From NCBI RefSeq assembly GCF_000182925.2, contig NC_026504.1, positions 1,674,001 through 1,738,000 on the forward strand: a DNA stretch of 64,000 bases, read 5' to 3'. The stretch comes from Neurospora crassa OR74A. Its lineage: Eukaryota > Ascomycota > Sordariomycetes > Sordariales > Sordariaceae. Position numbers and translations under genes: made by a program. Under the pieces are notes generated by a model that saw only the letters and a program-made list of their open reading frames with translations, was not told the origin of the DNA and did not search any database. Shown here in pieces: positions 11,373-24,099 of the stretch. Positions within the stretch are counted from its first letter, which is position 1, and each line of letters begins with the position of its first letter.

Positions 11373-14300
11373 ATGGATCAAATGGAGCAACAACTGGCGC
11401 AGCTGCTTGCCAACACGCAGCTTCCCGACGAGGGCCCTCGCAAGCAGGCCGAGCTCGATCTCTCTCAAGCCAAGGCGAACCCCGATTTCCCAATTGCGAT
11501 TGCCCGCGTTGGTATCAACCCCTCGTTCCCCGTCAGCATCCGCCAGTCTGCCTTGACCTACCTGCGTCAGTTTATCGAGGACAACTGGAGCCCAGACGAT
11601 GGCGAAGCCCCCCGCTACCCTATTTCCGATCACTACAAGCACGAACTCAGAGAGGTGCTGCTGGCCCTCTGCCTGGGAAGCGAGGGCGACAGAAAGGTCA
11701 AGGTTGCCACCAGTCTGGTCGTCAGCAAGATTGCTCAGGCCGACTTCCCCGACAGATGGCCTACCTTGCTACCCAGTGTCCTGGGTGTTATGCCCACCGG
11801 GACCGACGACCAGCTGCACGGTGCCTTGCGCATTCTTCAAGACCTTGTCGAGGAAAGTCTGACTGACGAGCAATTCTTCGGCACCGCGCGCGAAATCATC
11901 AAGGCATGCTACGATGTCGCCCTCAACAACGACCGCAAAAAGAACCACCGTGCCCTGGCCGTCGTGGTGTTCCGCAGCTGTTTCGATCTGATGGACATGG
12001 CCAAGGATGATCACAAGAAGGAAGTCACCAGCTTCGCCCAGGAGATTTTGGCCGGCTGGCTCCCCTTCATGGAGCTTGTCATCAACTCACCACTTCCTGA
12101 CCGCGAAGAGGCCGGTTCCCAGCCCCAAAGCTGGTACGGCCCCATCACACTCAAGGTCCAGGTCGTCAAGACCCTGATCAAGATCAAGACCGTCTTCCCC
12201 TCTTTGCTTCTTCCCCACAGTCCCACCTTCTTCAGTGCCGTTTGGCAAGAGCTGTCGAGACTTCGGGACGCTTACCAGGACTTGTTCATCAACAACGAAG
12301 TCCAGAGCCGCCTGGAAGACAGCGATGGCCTACCCTATACTCTCGACTTCCTGGTTCTGGATGAGCTTGACTTCCTCAACCAGTGCTTGCGTGCGAGCCC
12401 TGTACAAAAGCACCTCGAGGCCGACATCAAGGCCCAACCTGACATGTCCAAGATCGATTGGGTCATGAAGCTCAACCAATTGCTGGTCTCGTACTCCCAG
12501 GTCACCCAAGAGGAGGAGGGCCTGTGGGACATTGATGTTTCCTTGTTCCTTGCCGAAGAGACGAGTGTCAGTGCAAACTACACTGCCAGGACGGCATGCG
12601 GCGACGTGGCTGTCAAGCTCGGCGAATGGCTCGGGCCCAAGGTTTTCCAAGGCCTTTATGAGGTTGCCAAGACTCTCTTTGGTAACAACACCAACAACTG
12701 GCGGGAGCAAGAGGCGTCGCTCTACCTGTTTAACTGCGCCCTGAACGACTTTTTGGACTGCGAGAAGACCGTTCCTGTCGAGGTTACCGCACCCTACGGA
12801 GAAATCATTCAGTACGCCGTCAACAGGCAAGATATGCCCGTCTTGTGTGCCCGGGGATTTCTTGCTGGAGCTGCGCTAAGCCAGGCCGCCGGCAGCCCGG
12901 CATACGGTCTTCTTGAACAAACCATCAAGACTGTTGGAAGCTCGGACTCGGAGCTTATCCAAGTCGCCTGCATTAAGGCCATGAATGGCTTCCTCCAGTC
13001 CACCCTCGAGCCGCAGTACCAAGGCCATATCCTCCAAGCTATCCAGGGTTACCTGAGTGGACTGGATCTTACCTCGCTAGAGGACTCGGATGACCTCCTG
13101 GTAACCATCGTTGAGACACTCAAGGCAGCCATTGCCGTGGACATGCGCACAGTTCTCCAACCTGATAGCACTGCTCTTGACATGCTTCTCACGCTTGGCA
13201 AGCACGGTGCTGCCAACTATCACGTGGAAATCAGCGTCTGCGAGGCGTTCGAGGAGATTGCCGAGGCCATGAAGGATGCGACTGCTTACCCAGCCTTCTG
13301 CGCCAAGGTCCTGCCATCTATCACTGGTGCTTTTGATGTGGCCAACGTCACTGGAGACGACCCGCTTGTCATTGTATGTTTTGTCTTCTTCACCTTCTTT
13401 CGGTTGTGTTGACTGTAGGTACTGACACTTCACAGCTCGCCGTTGAACTCTTATCAATCCTTGTCGAGTTTGGCGTGGAGCCTCTTCCTGCTGGTTTCGT
13501 TGAACACACCCTTCCCAAGCTTGCCAGGCTTCTAATGTCGTCGACCGAGGGTGAGGTCCTCCGTCCCGGCACGCAGGCCGTCAAGAACATGCTCATGCAT
13601 GATCACCAACAAGTGTTTGCATGGAGTGATGAGAGTGGCCGTTCGGGTCTTGAGGTCTGCTTGATGGTTATCGACCGTCTTTTAGATCCTTCTATGGAGG
13701 ACAATGCTGCTTCAGATGTCGGTGGTCTCGCGGCAGAGCTGGTCGAGAAGGCTGGTCCCCAGCGGCTTGGGCCTTACCTTGCTCAGCTCCTAAGGGCGGT
13801 TGCCGCACGTCTACACACCGCTCAGGAAGTGGCCATCATTCAGTCGCTCATCCTTGTCTTTGCGCGCCTTTCTCTTACCGTGGAAGGCGCCCGGGATGTC
13901 ATCAACTTCTTGAGCGAGACTCCTATTGACGGCCAGAACGGACTCCAGATTGTCCTTAGCAAATGGCTCGAGAATTCGGCCATTTTCTCCGGATATGACG
14001 AGATTCGCCAGAAGTAAGCCCATGCCTATGCGTGTCGCTTGTTAGCAACTACTGACTTTGCGTCTTCTAGCATCATTGCCCTCTCCAAGCTGTATGAGCT
14101 TAACGATGCGCGTGTAAATGAAACCCTGGTCAAGGGTGATCTCATCATCAACAACGATACCAGAATTAGGACTAGATCAAGGGCCAAGCAGAGTAAGTCA
14201 CCCTGTTACTGTTTTGGAAACTTTCGCCCACCAGTTTTACTGAGCCATCCATCTTCCAGACCCCGACCAGTACACCCAGATCCCCGCCCCGCTCAAGATT

Positions 14301-14654
14301 GTCAAGGTGCTCGTTGACGAGCTCGGCGCCACAGCCGGTTTCCACTCTGACGCGCGGTCTGCGGCCATGGCGCAAAATGTGGATGTAGAGGAGGAAGACG
14401 AGGATGAGGATGACGAGGGCTGGGAGGATGAGCCCGATGTTCTGGATCTTGGCCTCGGCTCTACCAAGGCTGAGCTCATGAGCTGGGCGGAGGGTAACCA
14501 GGCCCTGCGCGATCGTGATGACGAAACCCGCCACTACCTGGTTGGGTTCTTTGTCCGCGTCGCAACCGAGAACATTGGCAACTTCAATGACCGCTGGTAC
14601 CAGCACCTTAACGAGGAAGAGAAGGAGAAGCTGCGGGAACTCAGCGCTCAATAA
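11373..14654 (+). CDS. KAP114: Importin-9/Kap114 family karyopherin-beta
   Basis: Nuclear import receptor; Kap114/importin-9 carries histones H2A-H2B and TBP among other cargo. Four exons, 11373-13373, 13436-14013, 14071-14192 and 14260-14654, giving 1031 residues, close to the usual 1000-1040. Introns start GTATGT, GTAAGC and GTAAGT and end CAG, TAG and CAG, in phases 0, 2 and 1. The N-terminus has the importin-beta N-domain (KQAELDLSQAKANPDFPIA, QSALTYLRQFIEDNW), which binds Ran-GTP. HEAT-type helices fill the rest (KVATSLVVSKIAQADFPDRWP; LDFLVLDELDFLNQC). An acidic stretch (VEEEDEDEDDEGWEDE, near residue 945) matches the acidic loop near the C-terminus of Kap114. Convergent with BUD3 downstream. 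Confidence 0.93.
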
Positions 14655-16579
14655 ACGAGAAAATGGTTGGTCAGTGTCCGTCCTCGACGGCAAGGCAGAA
14701 GTGTGGCAAAGTGAAGTGTTCAACGGGTCATCGTCTGCAAGCATAAGGTATACAGAGGTTATATGGGCGAAGGAAATGATGAAGCAGATCTTATCGGCGG
14801 TTTTGCGTTAGCCTGTCTTTGGCATCAAGCGTTACGGCAGCATTGTTCGTAGGGAGGGAAAGTCCGCCTGGACTTTTATCATTCTTATCCGGAGATTTAT
14901 CGTTCTATCGTTTGGTGCGTGCTGTTAGCGTTGGGATTGCAGGAGAAGAGTTACATACGTGTCGACTCACATATATCATCACTCATCGTTACTTGGTTGA
15001 GACAATAAATAAACATGCAAGAGGAGACGTAGCTGTTTTATAAGGCGCCCGGAACCATAAAGAGCCCATGGCAAGTTCTTCTTATCTTGTACCGAAGAAT
15101 TTTGCGACATGCAGAAATGAGGAGGATCGACAATGCAGATATGAAGGTCTGGCAGTTACATCGATAACAATGTGAAGATTATAGACCTGAATCTGGATGC
15201 GTCCTAGCGCAGACCTGGACAGCTTTAATGCTTCCTTTCGTCCACGAGGAATCGATAATTGATGAATAAGTCGGGCCAGGAACTGAAAGAAGCTTATAAC
15301 AACAAGGCCAGGGAATGCAGCTTTTAAGTTATAAAGCTTGTCGGACGTTCAACATCCAAACTTGCAAAGGGATCTAGCCTGCACAAGCCAGATAACTCCC
15401 ATACACGCCCGTTAGACATTCCTTAATACTATGTACGTAGGCACTGCAGTTTCTTTTCAGTTCACACTTGCCTTCATCAATTTTCATTAGGTTTCTCTTG
15501 TTCGACTGGCATAACTCATACACAACCAACGGACGACAAGATGGATCGTCGTCTAGGGTGGATTTTTTTCAAAAGCACAAGTTTCATGTTTCAAGGAAAC
15601 CGAATGATTTTTTTTTTGAATACCACAACACAACATGGTAGTATAGGTGATTTTCATCATGACATGACATGACATGACATGACAATGCCTCTCGTAGTCA
15701 ACGTACATTACCTAGATACCTACCTCTACTTAGACTAGATAATTTAAGCTGATGCTGATATACTGTGGTATCATGGCGGATAGGGTTGAATGGCTGAGGT
15801 GGTCATCTCTCAAGGACTCTCCAGGTGGAAAAAAATTCAAAAATTGTAGAAAGTAAAAATCAAAAAGATTTTATCCTGAAAGAATTGGGGAAGTTCATGT
15901 ATCAAGCAAGCACCGCGCGGAATCAACAAAGGGGATGCATCTGACAAGATAGTCCAGTCAATTGGGATTTCTAATTTTTGTGATACGTCCGGTGGATGAG
16001 ATTCAATGCTTCATGCAGGATGATGGGTTTGATCTTTACTACGAAGTTTTGGGAAGACGATTTCGGATGTAAGGGGAGAGCAGGTATCCCCGAGACCTTT
16101 TGCTACACAGCAAGTACGAGAGCAGGCATTTCGGCATTCGATAGCGATAGCAATACTTTACGACAGTCTTACAAGAAAGAGGTGTTGGACGATACAACAG
16201 AAGGACACACTATCACTAAAATTATGAGTCTGAATAAAGTATGTAGTAGGCTTAATAATTCGACTTGTTAATGAGTCTGTAGCATTGGCTCCGTCATCTG
16301 CTACTTTTGATCTTCCATATGGCTCTTCTGTGCTGTACTTATGCTCGATGCTCGATTCTCCTCTCTCGCAAAACAGCCATTATTATGCAACCCCAACACA
16401 ACCACAACATAGGCACCAACCTACTTCACCACACTATACCAACATATATCAAGACACAGCGCACACCAATCAAAAGCCAAGTACCCTCAATATGACACCA
16501 TGCTCCCCTTTTGTTTACACACTTCCAGGACCCCGAGTATTAAACCAACACGCCAAAGATAAACGGCACTGTCTGAAAA
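14655..16579. other. Intergenic between two convergent genes, no gene seen
   Basis: About 1.9 kb of lower-GC sequence holding the two 3' UTRs. Open frames (for example around 15996-16271) are short and unremarkable. A pentanucleotide repeat lies at 15656-15682. Confidence 0.6.
15656..15682 (+). repeat. Pentanucleotide microsatellite (CATGA)n, about five copies
   Basis: Directly visible run of CATGA units in an intergenic AT-rich stretch. Confidence 0.9.
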
Positions 16580-19500
16580 TCATGACCCGTCAACCCCATC
16601 AAGACCTTGCACCCTCTCCACCGGCGTACTGCTAACCCCCGCCTTAACCAGTGCCCTCAAACTCGCCATCTCCCTCTTCAACCTCGCATTCTCCTTCTTG
16701 ACTCTTGCCGCCTCCTCACTCTGCTCCCTCAGTTTCGCCATTAATTCCTCCTTATCCTCCCTTCCCTTACCCTTGAGCGCCTTGAGTATCTTGCCCAATT
16801 CGCTATTGAACTTCTCATACAACAACTCGTTCTCCGCCGTCGCCTCCTTGTAAAGCTGATCGATGGCTTTCACTTTGGCTTCTGCGACCCTCAAAGTGGC
16901 TTCCATCTCCCGATTTATCTCCGCCTGGCGCTCCTGCAGGTCGAGCATGGCGTGCGGGACGCGCTCCTCGAGGGCGCGGACGGCGCTGGAGAGGCGGCGG
17001 ATTTCCGTGGAGGCGGAGCGCGGAAGCGTGGCGTTGATGCGGGTCATGTCTTCGGAGATGCGGCTAAGCTCGGACTGGAGGGTGGCATCGACTTCTTCGA
17101 CGGCTTTGAGCTCGGTTTGCAGACGTTCGCGGAGCTTTTGGGGGGAGCGGAGGCCGAGGCGGCCGCTGGAGGAGGTCGGAACTTTCAACCCCCCGTTGTT
17201 ATAGGGCAGGGTAGGACGGCTCGGAGATCTGGCGAGTCTACCCCCAGTGTCGGCAGCGCCATTGCTGGTGCTGTTGCTGTTGGATGATGGACGTTCGGCT
17301 GTAGGGAGCCGGGAAGGCTTGAGGGTGGGAATTTGGGGGACCGAAAGGGACTTGGGCCGACTCCGAATTGGGAGGGAGGAGCTAAAGGCCTTTTTGTCGG
17401 GTGGGGTGCACGGGGATGATGCCAAGGGACTGACAATTGGGCTTTCCTTCTGCCGCGATGAATACAATGGTGGTACAACTTCAGCGCCAGGGCTGACACT
17501 AAAGCCCGAACCGGGACTTATGGATATCTTGGTGGGTGAGTTCGGACTGATCGGAATCTTGGTCGGTGCCGGGAGACGGGGCGCCGTGTGAAACTTCTGG
17601 GAGGCCTGTTTTCTGTTAATCTGAGCGGGAACAGGGGCGGCAGCGCTGTCGACGTCGATGACTAGCGGCGACTCTTTGTCGTCTACCGGGGGCGGGCTTG
17701 TAACCGATTCTACCAGGGTCGTGGACGACAATACCGACTTCAGATCCGACAACGAGCTGCGACGCTTCTTCTTTAACCGGTTGGATTCGGTAAATGCTTC
17801 TTCATCTTCCGGCTCGCCAATCGTCTCTAATCGTTTTGAACTAGACGGACGGTGCGTGATGTCATCGAAAGCTCCGGCGATTGGAGGCCTGTCTCGCGAC
17901 CCTGGGCGTCGCGACCTGTTGGGTGTTGGTGGGTTGAAGAAAACGCTTATATCGATTGATTTTGACCTACTCGCTTTGGAAAGGCTCGAACTTTCACCTG
18001 GGCTCCTTGTGTGCTTGCTGAGGGACCGCCATACCGAAGAACGATCGGAATCTGTTTTGCTGTTTTGCCGGAGGAGGTTGTCGAACCCAAACTTTCTCCG
18101 CAGCGACGAGCTGTTGGACGTCACTGATCCCGTAACGGACTTTTGGCTCCGGTTACTCGCGGTAATATCGTCGTGTGAGCTGTTGAGCTGTAGGGTTGCG
18201 GCAAAGCTGTGGTCCTCGAAGATTCGGTCGCAGTCTTCAACAAGGCGGTCTAGGAGATTGATGTAATTGGAACCGGTGCCGTCGTCGACAAGTAATTCTG
18301 CGAACGCTAGTGTCAAGGCGCCCCGATCTCCGTCGTTCGAGCATCCATCTAATAAATCTGCCAGTAGTTTGATCAGTGCGGTGAAAGCCCGTCGGTTCTG
18401 TGGGGCCAGGTCTCGGAAAATGAATCGGACAAAGTCGCCAAATTCTCCCACCACTCTCTTGGAAGCCCGGACCTGGAGGGCATCAAGCGCATGCATGGTT
18501 ATGATCGGTCCTATCTGATCGCGCCATGCGATGCGCACAAACTTCTCGAACGCGGCAAACACTATGTCAGTGCCCACCTCAGCCGAGGCTTCCAAATCGA
18601 ATGGAAATTCAATCAGTCTGTTGTAGAGGTCGTTGACCAACAGTTCGTCTGCCATGGATCTAGTAAGCAGTGTTCGGCCATGATAGTAGCCTTTACGAGC
18701 CTGTAGATTGGCAATGAAACCAGTGAAGGTCTGTTCAAGACGGAACAGTGGGTTTTCGGGGCGCATGTCTTCAGCAGTGCCCATCTTGATACTATGTTGT
18801 TCCTTAATTTGGGCCGCAAGCAACAGCAATTCGTTGCGGCTGTTTGTCCTGGCCATCTGCGAGGGGAGCAGAGCGGGAGCACTCCCATTAGGATTCCGCT
18901 GGTGCCCCCTTATCGAGCCACTGGGCGTACTTTCTGTGAGTGTAACACTGGGCGTGCTGCCACCGAGGAAATTCGACAACAACTTGACGGGGGACGCGCT
19001 TTGTGAGCGCTTATGGCCTTTTTCCATGTCTTTTGATCCCATGTGGAGGCCGCGTAGGATTTTGGTATAGTAGTGAACAAGGGCGGGGGCGAGTCTTAGG
19101 TTAGCGACACAGGTTTGGGTACTTAGCAACTGGATAATTCTGCGTGAGAGGGTTGGTAGAAAGTCGTCCAGGGCAACTTCATCGCTGAATTTCTTGCCGT
19201 TTAAGCCAAGAGTATTCATCGATATCCTCCTGAGATCCGCGGTACTGATCTCGACCACGACCTCTACGCCGTAATGACCGACTGGGGCGCTCTTGGTACC
19301 TAGGTCCATATCCAGGACAACCCGGATAGGTGCTGGTTCTCGTCGGCCTTCGATGAGTTGATCTGCCGCCTCCTGAAAAACGGCTGCGTGTAGCCGGAAA
19401 TTGTTGTCTTCCATCCTCACCGAACGCAAAGTCCAAGTGGGGTCTTCTCTCTCCTGCTCGGAAAATCGACCCTCGATACGGGCCTTGGCGATTTCTTCAC

Positions 19501-21391
19501 TCCATTTGGAAGCCCTACCCTCATACATTTCTTGCAGTATGAAACACCTTGAGGTAATCGCCTTGCCACCGAAATACTCGCCAGAATGTGACCCCTTCAT
19601 ATCAGCAGTCGAGGCCATCCAGATTAGCCTACCATCAGCAGATTCTGTAAAGCGAACATCGGCAAGGTTATGCCACCCCGTAAGCGCGAACTCCCACATT
19701 CCTGGTCCTCCAGCAACATTTGTCATGGATGCGAGCAGGCCGGCGGGTGATGGCTTGTCGATCTCGCGCAGTAGGTCACGACCCGTAAGTCCTGAGTCGG
19801 TCTTCTTCTTGAGAATAACGATAATGTCGGAGAACACAAGGAAAATGCCGGCATTTTCATGGAGATCTGATTCTCGCAGCTCATCGAAAGGGGGAGATAG
19901 CTCGATGAAGTCGGCAGCCACGGCTAACCTTCCCTGTGGCTCCAAGTCTGGGGGCCAGCATTCCACCATTGCGCGTAACCTGTTAATTATGTGGGGCTTG
20001 TCTCCGGCGCCCTCGTCTAGAGAGCAGATGTTGGTGATTATGTCTCTTGCACGAAGCATCAGTTGCAGGGCAGGATGCGTAATGGGCAGACAGTTCACAA
20101 TCTGGTCGATCATAAGACTGTATCGTGGCAATCGCTGGACTGGCTCTATGAGGAGGGATCGGACGGCTTGTTCTCCTTTCTGGGCTACCCGCTGGCGAAA
20201 GCTTGATTGCTGTTCTAGAAATAGGTTGAGTAGCCGAGGAAATTCCCGACTGGCCCGGATGTAGTCCTGATAGCACTCGGTAAACTTAGGGAACCACTCC
20301 ATGAAGAGGCGGGCCATGGCCAGAGCACCGCTGGGGTCCTTGACCTTGACAGAGCCCTCTCTATGTATTGGGAATGGGGTCTCCATGTCTCTAATCGCAT
20401 CCTCTTCCGTATCGTCCATAATCCGCCGAAGCTCGTGCATGAATGCCGTGTTGAGCTGCAGTATCTCATCCGCCGATGGCGGGAAGAGCTTATCCAGATC
20501 CTCCTCTGACGGGCTGATGCTACCAGTAGCTCGTGCCTTTGCTCCTTGGCGGAATTCGTCGGCCACATGGTTTACCAATTCGTTCACCTTGAGCACATAG
20601 CGCTCCTCGGTATCGACCAACTCGCCCAGCTTCATGCGCAATTCCACTTTTTGGTTCCTTGAAAACGACTTGGTCCGGTTTCGTAATGAAGAGGGCCGCG
20701 AAGGTGCGCGACGTAACTTGGATGTGGGAAGGAACACAGGCTCTCCAAACAGCTTGACCAAGGGAGTATAGCCGCCGTACTGCCTGAGAGTCGGATCCAA
20801 AATATCGTCTTCGTCCTCAGGTACCTCCTCGAGTTCCTCGTCATCAAGGGGAATGATGGAACCGGGGGGCAATACCAAGTCGATATCCACGTTATTTATG
20901 TGTTGTGTTTGTAGTGCAACCTCGAGAGTCTGAATCACGTCGGCGGTGTTTTCGACGGGAACGGCCGACTGGGCGAGGTCGGCGGCATGCTGAGGGCTGA
21001 ATAACGTAGCTGCCGTATCGGGAGCCCTTGGGCCTCGTGTGGGATATTGGTGTTTTAGGTAGGCTTTGACGGCTTCTGGTAGCTCGCTGAAGTACTTGTA
21101 CAGGCCAAAGGCCAGTCCTCTACATATCTCGTCACCCTGAAACTCGCGCGGCAGGTGGTCGACAACATCGTAGAAGGGGGAGTTGGGAGAGATGGTGATA
21201 CGGTGAAAGGACATGAAGCCAGCCGGGCTATAGACATGGACCTGAATGCGCGAGCTGTTGAGAGTGTAGTTTGCTGTCGTCGAAGGGCCGTGGAAGATGA
21301 GGACCGGGAGATGGCCCAGCAAAGGGTCCGTGGTGTAGTAGAGTGTGACATGCTCTGGCGAGATGGCCAGTTCCTCCGTGACACGAACCAT
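16580..21391 (-). CDS. BUD3: Bud3-like Rho guanine-nucleotide exchange factor (DH domain)
   Basis: A single open frame of 1603 residues on the minus strand. In filamentous ascomycetes Bud3 is a GEF for Rho4 at septation sites with its partner Bud4. The first 130 residues form the conserved Bud3 N-terminus (VTLYYTTDPLLGHLPVLIFHG, FYDVVDHLPREFQGDEICRG). A Dbl-homology domain spans about residues 250-460: LRMKLGELVDTEERYVLKVN, then LLIEPVQRLPRYSLMIDQIV, the CR3 helix that contacts the GTPase. The middle region (about 480-1050) is beta-rich then helical. Residues about 1130-1450 are Ser/Pro-rich and disordered. A coiled coil of roughly 130 residues (about 1460-1590, LQSELSRISEDMTRINA) closes the protein. 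The start MVRVTEELAIS is the first ATG of the frame. Antisense frames of up to 287 codons are shadows. Confidence 0.9.
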   Translation of the reverse strand: MVRVTEELAISPEHVTLYYTTDPLLGHLPVLIFHGPSTTANYTLNSSRIQVHVYSPAGFMSFHRITISPNSPFYDVVDHLPREFQGDEICRGLAFGLYKYFSELPEAVKAYLKHQYPTRGPRAPDTAATLFSPQHAADLAQSAVPVENTADVIQTLEVALQTQHINNVDIDLVLPPGSIIPLDDEELEEVPEDEDDILDPTLRQYGGYTPLVKLFGEPVFLPTSKLRRAPSRPSSLRNRTKSFSRNQKVELRMKLGELVDTEERYVLKVNELVNHVADEFRQGAKARATGSISPSEEDLDKLFPPSADEILQLNTAFMHELRRIMDDTEEDAIRDMETPFPIHREGSVKVKDPSGALAMARLFMEWFPKFTECYQDYIRASREFPRLLNLFLEQQSSFRQRVAQKGEQAVRSLLIEPVQRLPRYSLMIDQIVNCLPITHPALQLMLRARDIITNICSLDEGAGDKPHIINRLRAMVECWPPDLEPQGRLAVAADFIELSPPFDELRESDLHENAGIFLVFSDIIVILKKKTDSGLTGRDLLREIDKPSPAGLLASMTNVAGGPGMWEFALTGWHNLADVRFTESADGRLIWMASTADMKGSHSGEYFGGKAITSRCFILQEMYEGRASKWSEEIAKARIEGRFSEQEREDPTWTLRSVRMEDNNFRLHAAVFQEAADQLIEGRREPAPIRVVLDMDLGTKSAPVGHYGVEVVVEISTADLRRISMNTLGLNGKKFSDEVALDDFLPTLSRRIIQLLSTQTCVANLRLAPALVHYYTKILRGLHMGSKDMEKGHKRSQSASPVKLLSNFLGGSTPSVTLTESTPSGSIRGHQRNPNGSAPALLPSQMARTNSRNELLLLAAQIKEQHSIKMGTAEDMRPENPLFRLEQTFTGFIANLQARKGYYHGRTLLTRSMADELLVNDLYNRLIEFPFDLEASAEVGTDIVFAAFEKFVRIAWRDQIGPIITMHALDALQVRASKRVVGEFGDFVRFIFRDLAPQNRRAFTALIKLLADLLDGCSNDGDRGALTLAFAELLVDDGTGSNYINLLDRLVEDCDRIFEDHSFAATLQLNSSHDDITASNRSQKSVTGSVTSNSSSLRRKFGFDNLLRQNSKTDSDRSSVWRSLSKHTRSPGESSSLSKASRSKSIDISVFFNPPTPNRSRRPGSRDRPPIAGAFDDITHRPSSSKRLETIGEPEDEEAFTESNRLKKKRRSSLSDLKSVLSSTTLVESVTSPPPVDDKESPLVIDVDSAAAPVPAQINRKQASQKFHTAPRLPAPTKIPISPNSPTKISISPGSGFSVSPGAEVVPPLYSSRQKESPIVSPLASSPCTPPDKKAFSSSLPIRSRPKSLSVPQIPTLKPSRLPTAERPSSNSNSTSNGAADTGGRLARSPSRPTLPYNNGGLKVPTSSSGRLGLRSPQKLRERLQTELKAVEEVDATLQSELSRISEDMTRINATLPRSASTEIRRLSSAVRALEERVPHAMLDLQERQAEINREMEATLRVAEAKVKAIDQLYKEATAENELLYEKFNSELGKILKALKGKGREDKEELMAKLREQSEEAARVKKENARLKREMASLRALVKAGVSSTPVERVQGLDGVDGS

Positions 21392-23420
21392 ATTGGCCTC
21401 AATTGGTCGCCGTGCTCATGACGCTCTCGCGGCCGATATTGGGGGGAAAAGGTGGAGAGATGGTCGCGCAAGAAGGGGGAGGTAGGCGACAAGGTTTGCG
21501 ACAGACGACTGATGACTTGCGACTTGGCGGGAGATGTGTCGGGGGGTATAGGCGGCGTCGACTCTGTGAGAGGCTCTCGTCGGGACCAGCCCCAGGGAGG
21601 TAGGGGGGAAGGCGCAAAGTAAACAGACGGATCGAGTCGTCGGAATCAGGGAGCTATAGGCTTATCGACGGCGGCAGTATGCAGGGAGGACGACTTGGTG
21701 GTGGCAGCTATAGCGAAGCCCTGGGAAGAGCAAATTGTCTCGAAAAGGCTCTCGGTCGCGTTGTGTCTAATTCGTGTGCAGTCGGGTCGGTGCAGGTCGA
21801 ATCGGTACGTATCCTAAGTGAAGAGGTCGGGACGGTATGTTTTTGGCGGCTCTGGCCTTGGCTGGGTAGGTCAAGGTAGGTAGGCAGGTGGTGGTGGTTG
21901 GGATTTGGCGGTGCAGACCTGCAGACACGGTGACTTAGCAGCGGAAAAGGTCGAGCTTAAGAGAGTTGCACTGCAGCTGTGGCGCCAGAGTTATTTCCGC
22001 CTTTTGGGGACGAAATCGTAAATAAACAACAATAGTGCAGAAGCAGGCCGGGCATGGAGCTGGGATAAGGGCCATGTACCTGGACGTTGAGTGAAGAGAG
22101 ATTGCGCTGGCGGCGTTGGACCAAAGCCGCGACAGGGGACCTCTTCTTCCTTTTTGGGGCCTAATATTACGGTGTATGTGAAGGTACTAAGGTATGCGGC
22201 TCGTCGATATAGCAGCTGGCGTCTTGGGAAATATTTGCCGATTAGATAGAAGGTAATGTATGATGTATGTTGTGGTAACCGTGATTTGTACAACGAACTC
22301 AAAGCTGAGTAGAACGTGGTGCTTGGTGCATGGTAATTTGGAAAAGAAGGGAGAAAAGAGAAACGATGGACTAGTTGATTGGTTGGTTGGTTGGTTGGCT
22401 GGTTGGTTGGTGCCGTGAGTGACCGACTGGTGGTAAAGCGAGCGCAAGCTGCAAAAAGAGCAGCAGGCAGTGACGATGGTTCCGTTCCTCTACAGACGGG
22501 AACCCAACATGCAGGAAGAGCGACGGGACTGGTACCACTACCACTGGACTGGACGACGCAGGTCGACGATGCAACGTAGCGTAATCGAGAGCCCGGTTCG
22601 TCGGGGCTGAGGGAACGTGAGGTTGAAAGTTTGGTTCGTTGAGTAGGAAAGACCAAAAGGAAGGAAATTAGTGCGAAACACGACACAACAACGAGCTGGC
22701 CTGAGTGAACGGACGGGGAACGGGCAACGGGGGGCCACGGGCTCGGGGGGGGGGAGGATCATGTCAAGCAATGCGACATGGGGTGCTGCCCTGGAGCTGG
22801 AGAGCTGCCGTGGAGTTGGGCTGGAGCTAGACTCCTTGACCGATGGCCGGTGGCCGGGATGTACCGTGTACCGGGGCTCCGGGGGTGCTTGCTTTGCCCT
22901 GCTTCCTTCGACCGCTACCGCTTCCACTTTGTCGGGGAGATATCGGAGCTACCGGGCGGTGACGCTCTCTATGTATAACTGAATGATGTGGAAAAACGGA
23001 CGTCTGGAAATTAGCAGTAATAGCTTCGTTGCTGTTTTCGCAAATGCACCGCCCAACGCTCCCCGTCAACCTTTTTTCGCCGAACTCTCGCCTTTCTGCT
23101 CGTCAACCCACGCGTCCATGGTTAACCAAAAAAAGGGATATTACATACACCACAAGCCCGTTGGAGTGGATCACCCTAGTTTCTTAACTTCTTCCGATCC
23201 CTTTCTTGGCTCTTGCGTAACTTTGTGGCTTCGCTCTCATGGCGTGCATTTGGCTGTCCCAATGGGTCATTTTGCCCCACCGAACAGAGAGAGAAGCCCC
23301 AGGAAGCTGAAAGTGTGAACGTTACTGAACCGTTTGATTGCGCTCCCCGCTGAAAAGGCCTTGGCATTTGTATTTTGGCGGAGAGAAGGTCGGGCAGGTG
23401 GTCCGAGCTCTTTTATATTA
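21392..23420. other. Upstream region of BUD3, no gene seen
   Basis: About 2 kb with several overlapping open frames on both strands but no domain, no consistent splice structure and much low-complexity sequence. A long 5' leader of BUD3 is likely to lie here. It ends at the transposon's TA target site (23419-23420). Confidence 0.55.
22376..22410 (+). repeat. Tetranucleotide microsatellite (TTGG)n
   Basis: Seven to eight TTGG units with one interruption (GGCTGG), seen directly. Confidence 0.9.
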
Positions 23421-23445
23421 CTGTTTAACCTGCACATAACGATCA
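23421..23445 (+). repeat. Left terminal inverted repeat of the pogo-like element
   Basis: 25 bp, an exact reverse complement of 25577-25601. It is preceded by the TA duplication. Confidence 0.96.
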
Positions 23446-24099
23446 AGGGTGTTTCTGGTGTTCTGATCGTTGTGCCCAGAATATCGTTAATGTAAGGTTG
23501 GGGTATTTTGGTGCCCACATTTCTACTAACAGGGGGTTCAAAAGACTGGAGAACAACGTGCTTGTATTGAATAACTAGTTACTATAGCGATTTTGCTGTA
23601 GAACCGTTTGTGAAGTACGAATCGAAGGTTGACTGCTTTTTTTCATCCCTAGAGCGCAATTAGTCCCAGAACAACAGTTTCTGGCGCCTTCTAAGCATCG
23701 CCAACTACACCATATTTATATTTTCTTATTATTCTTCGTAATAAATAACAGTAGTAATAGCTTTAAATACTTCTACAATAGTAATCTCTACTATTTTAAT
23801 ATCCTAATTATTATCGCCATTATCTAATTCTTAAACTTTAAAAAAAGTCTCAATAACGTACTAGAGGATATCTTAAGGGTCTTTACAAGCTTACTCTTCT
23901 AATAGGTTAATAAAATTAATAATATTTATTACGTCTTTAACCCGCCTAATTCTAACGAATTCTTTTATTAACCGTTATATATAAATAGCCTCGTTCTAGT
24001 TAGGAGGTTGTTGTTCTAGACTATATACGGGTCCTAATAATTGTAACTTCTTCCAATAGTTATCAATAATTTCAATCCTAACTTTATACCTCTATATAT

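Noticed and set aside
19401-20264. 287-codon plus-strand frame
   Set aside because: Antisense to the Bud3 coding region; a shadow of its codon bias.
21991-22927. Overlapping minus-strand frames of 129-231 codons upstream of BUD3
   Set aside because: Low-complexity Ser/Pro/Thr-rich translations around a microsatellite with no splice or domain support.
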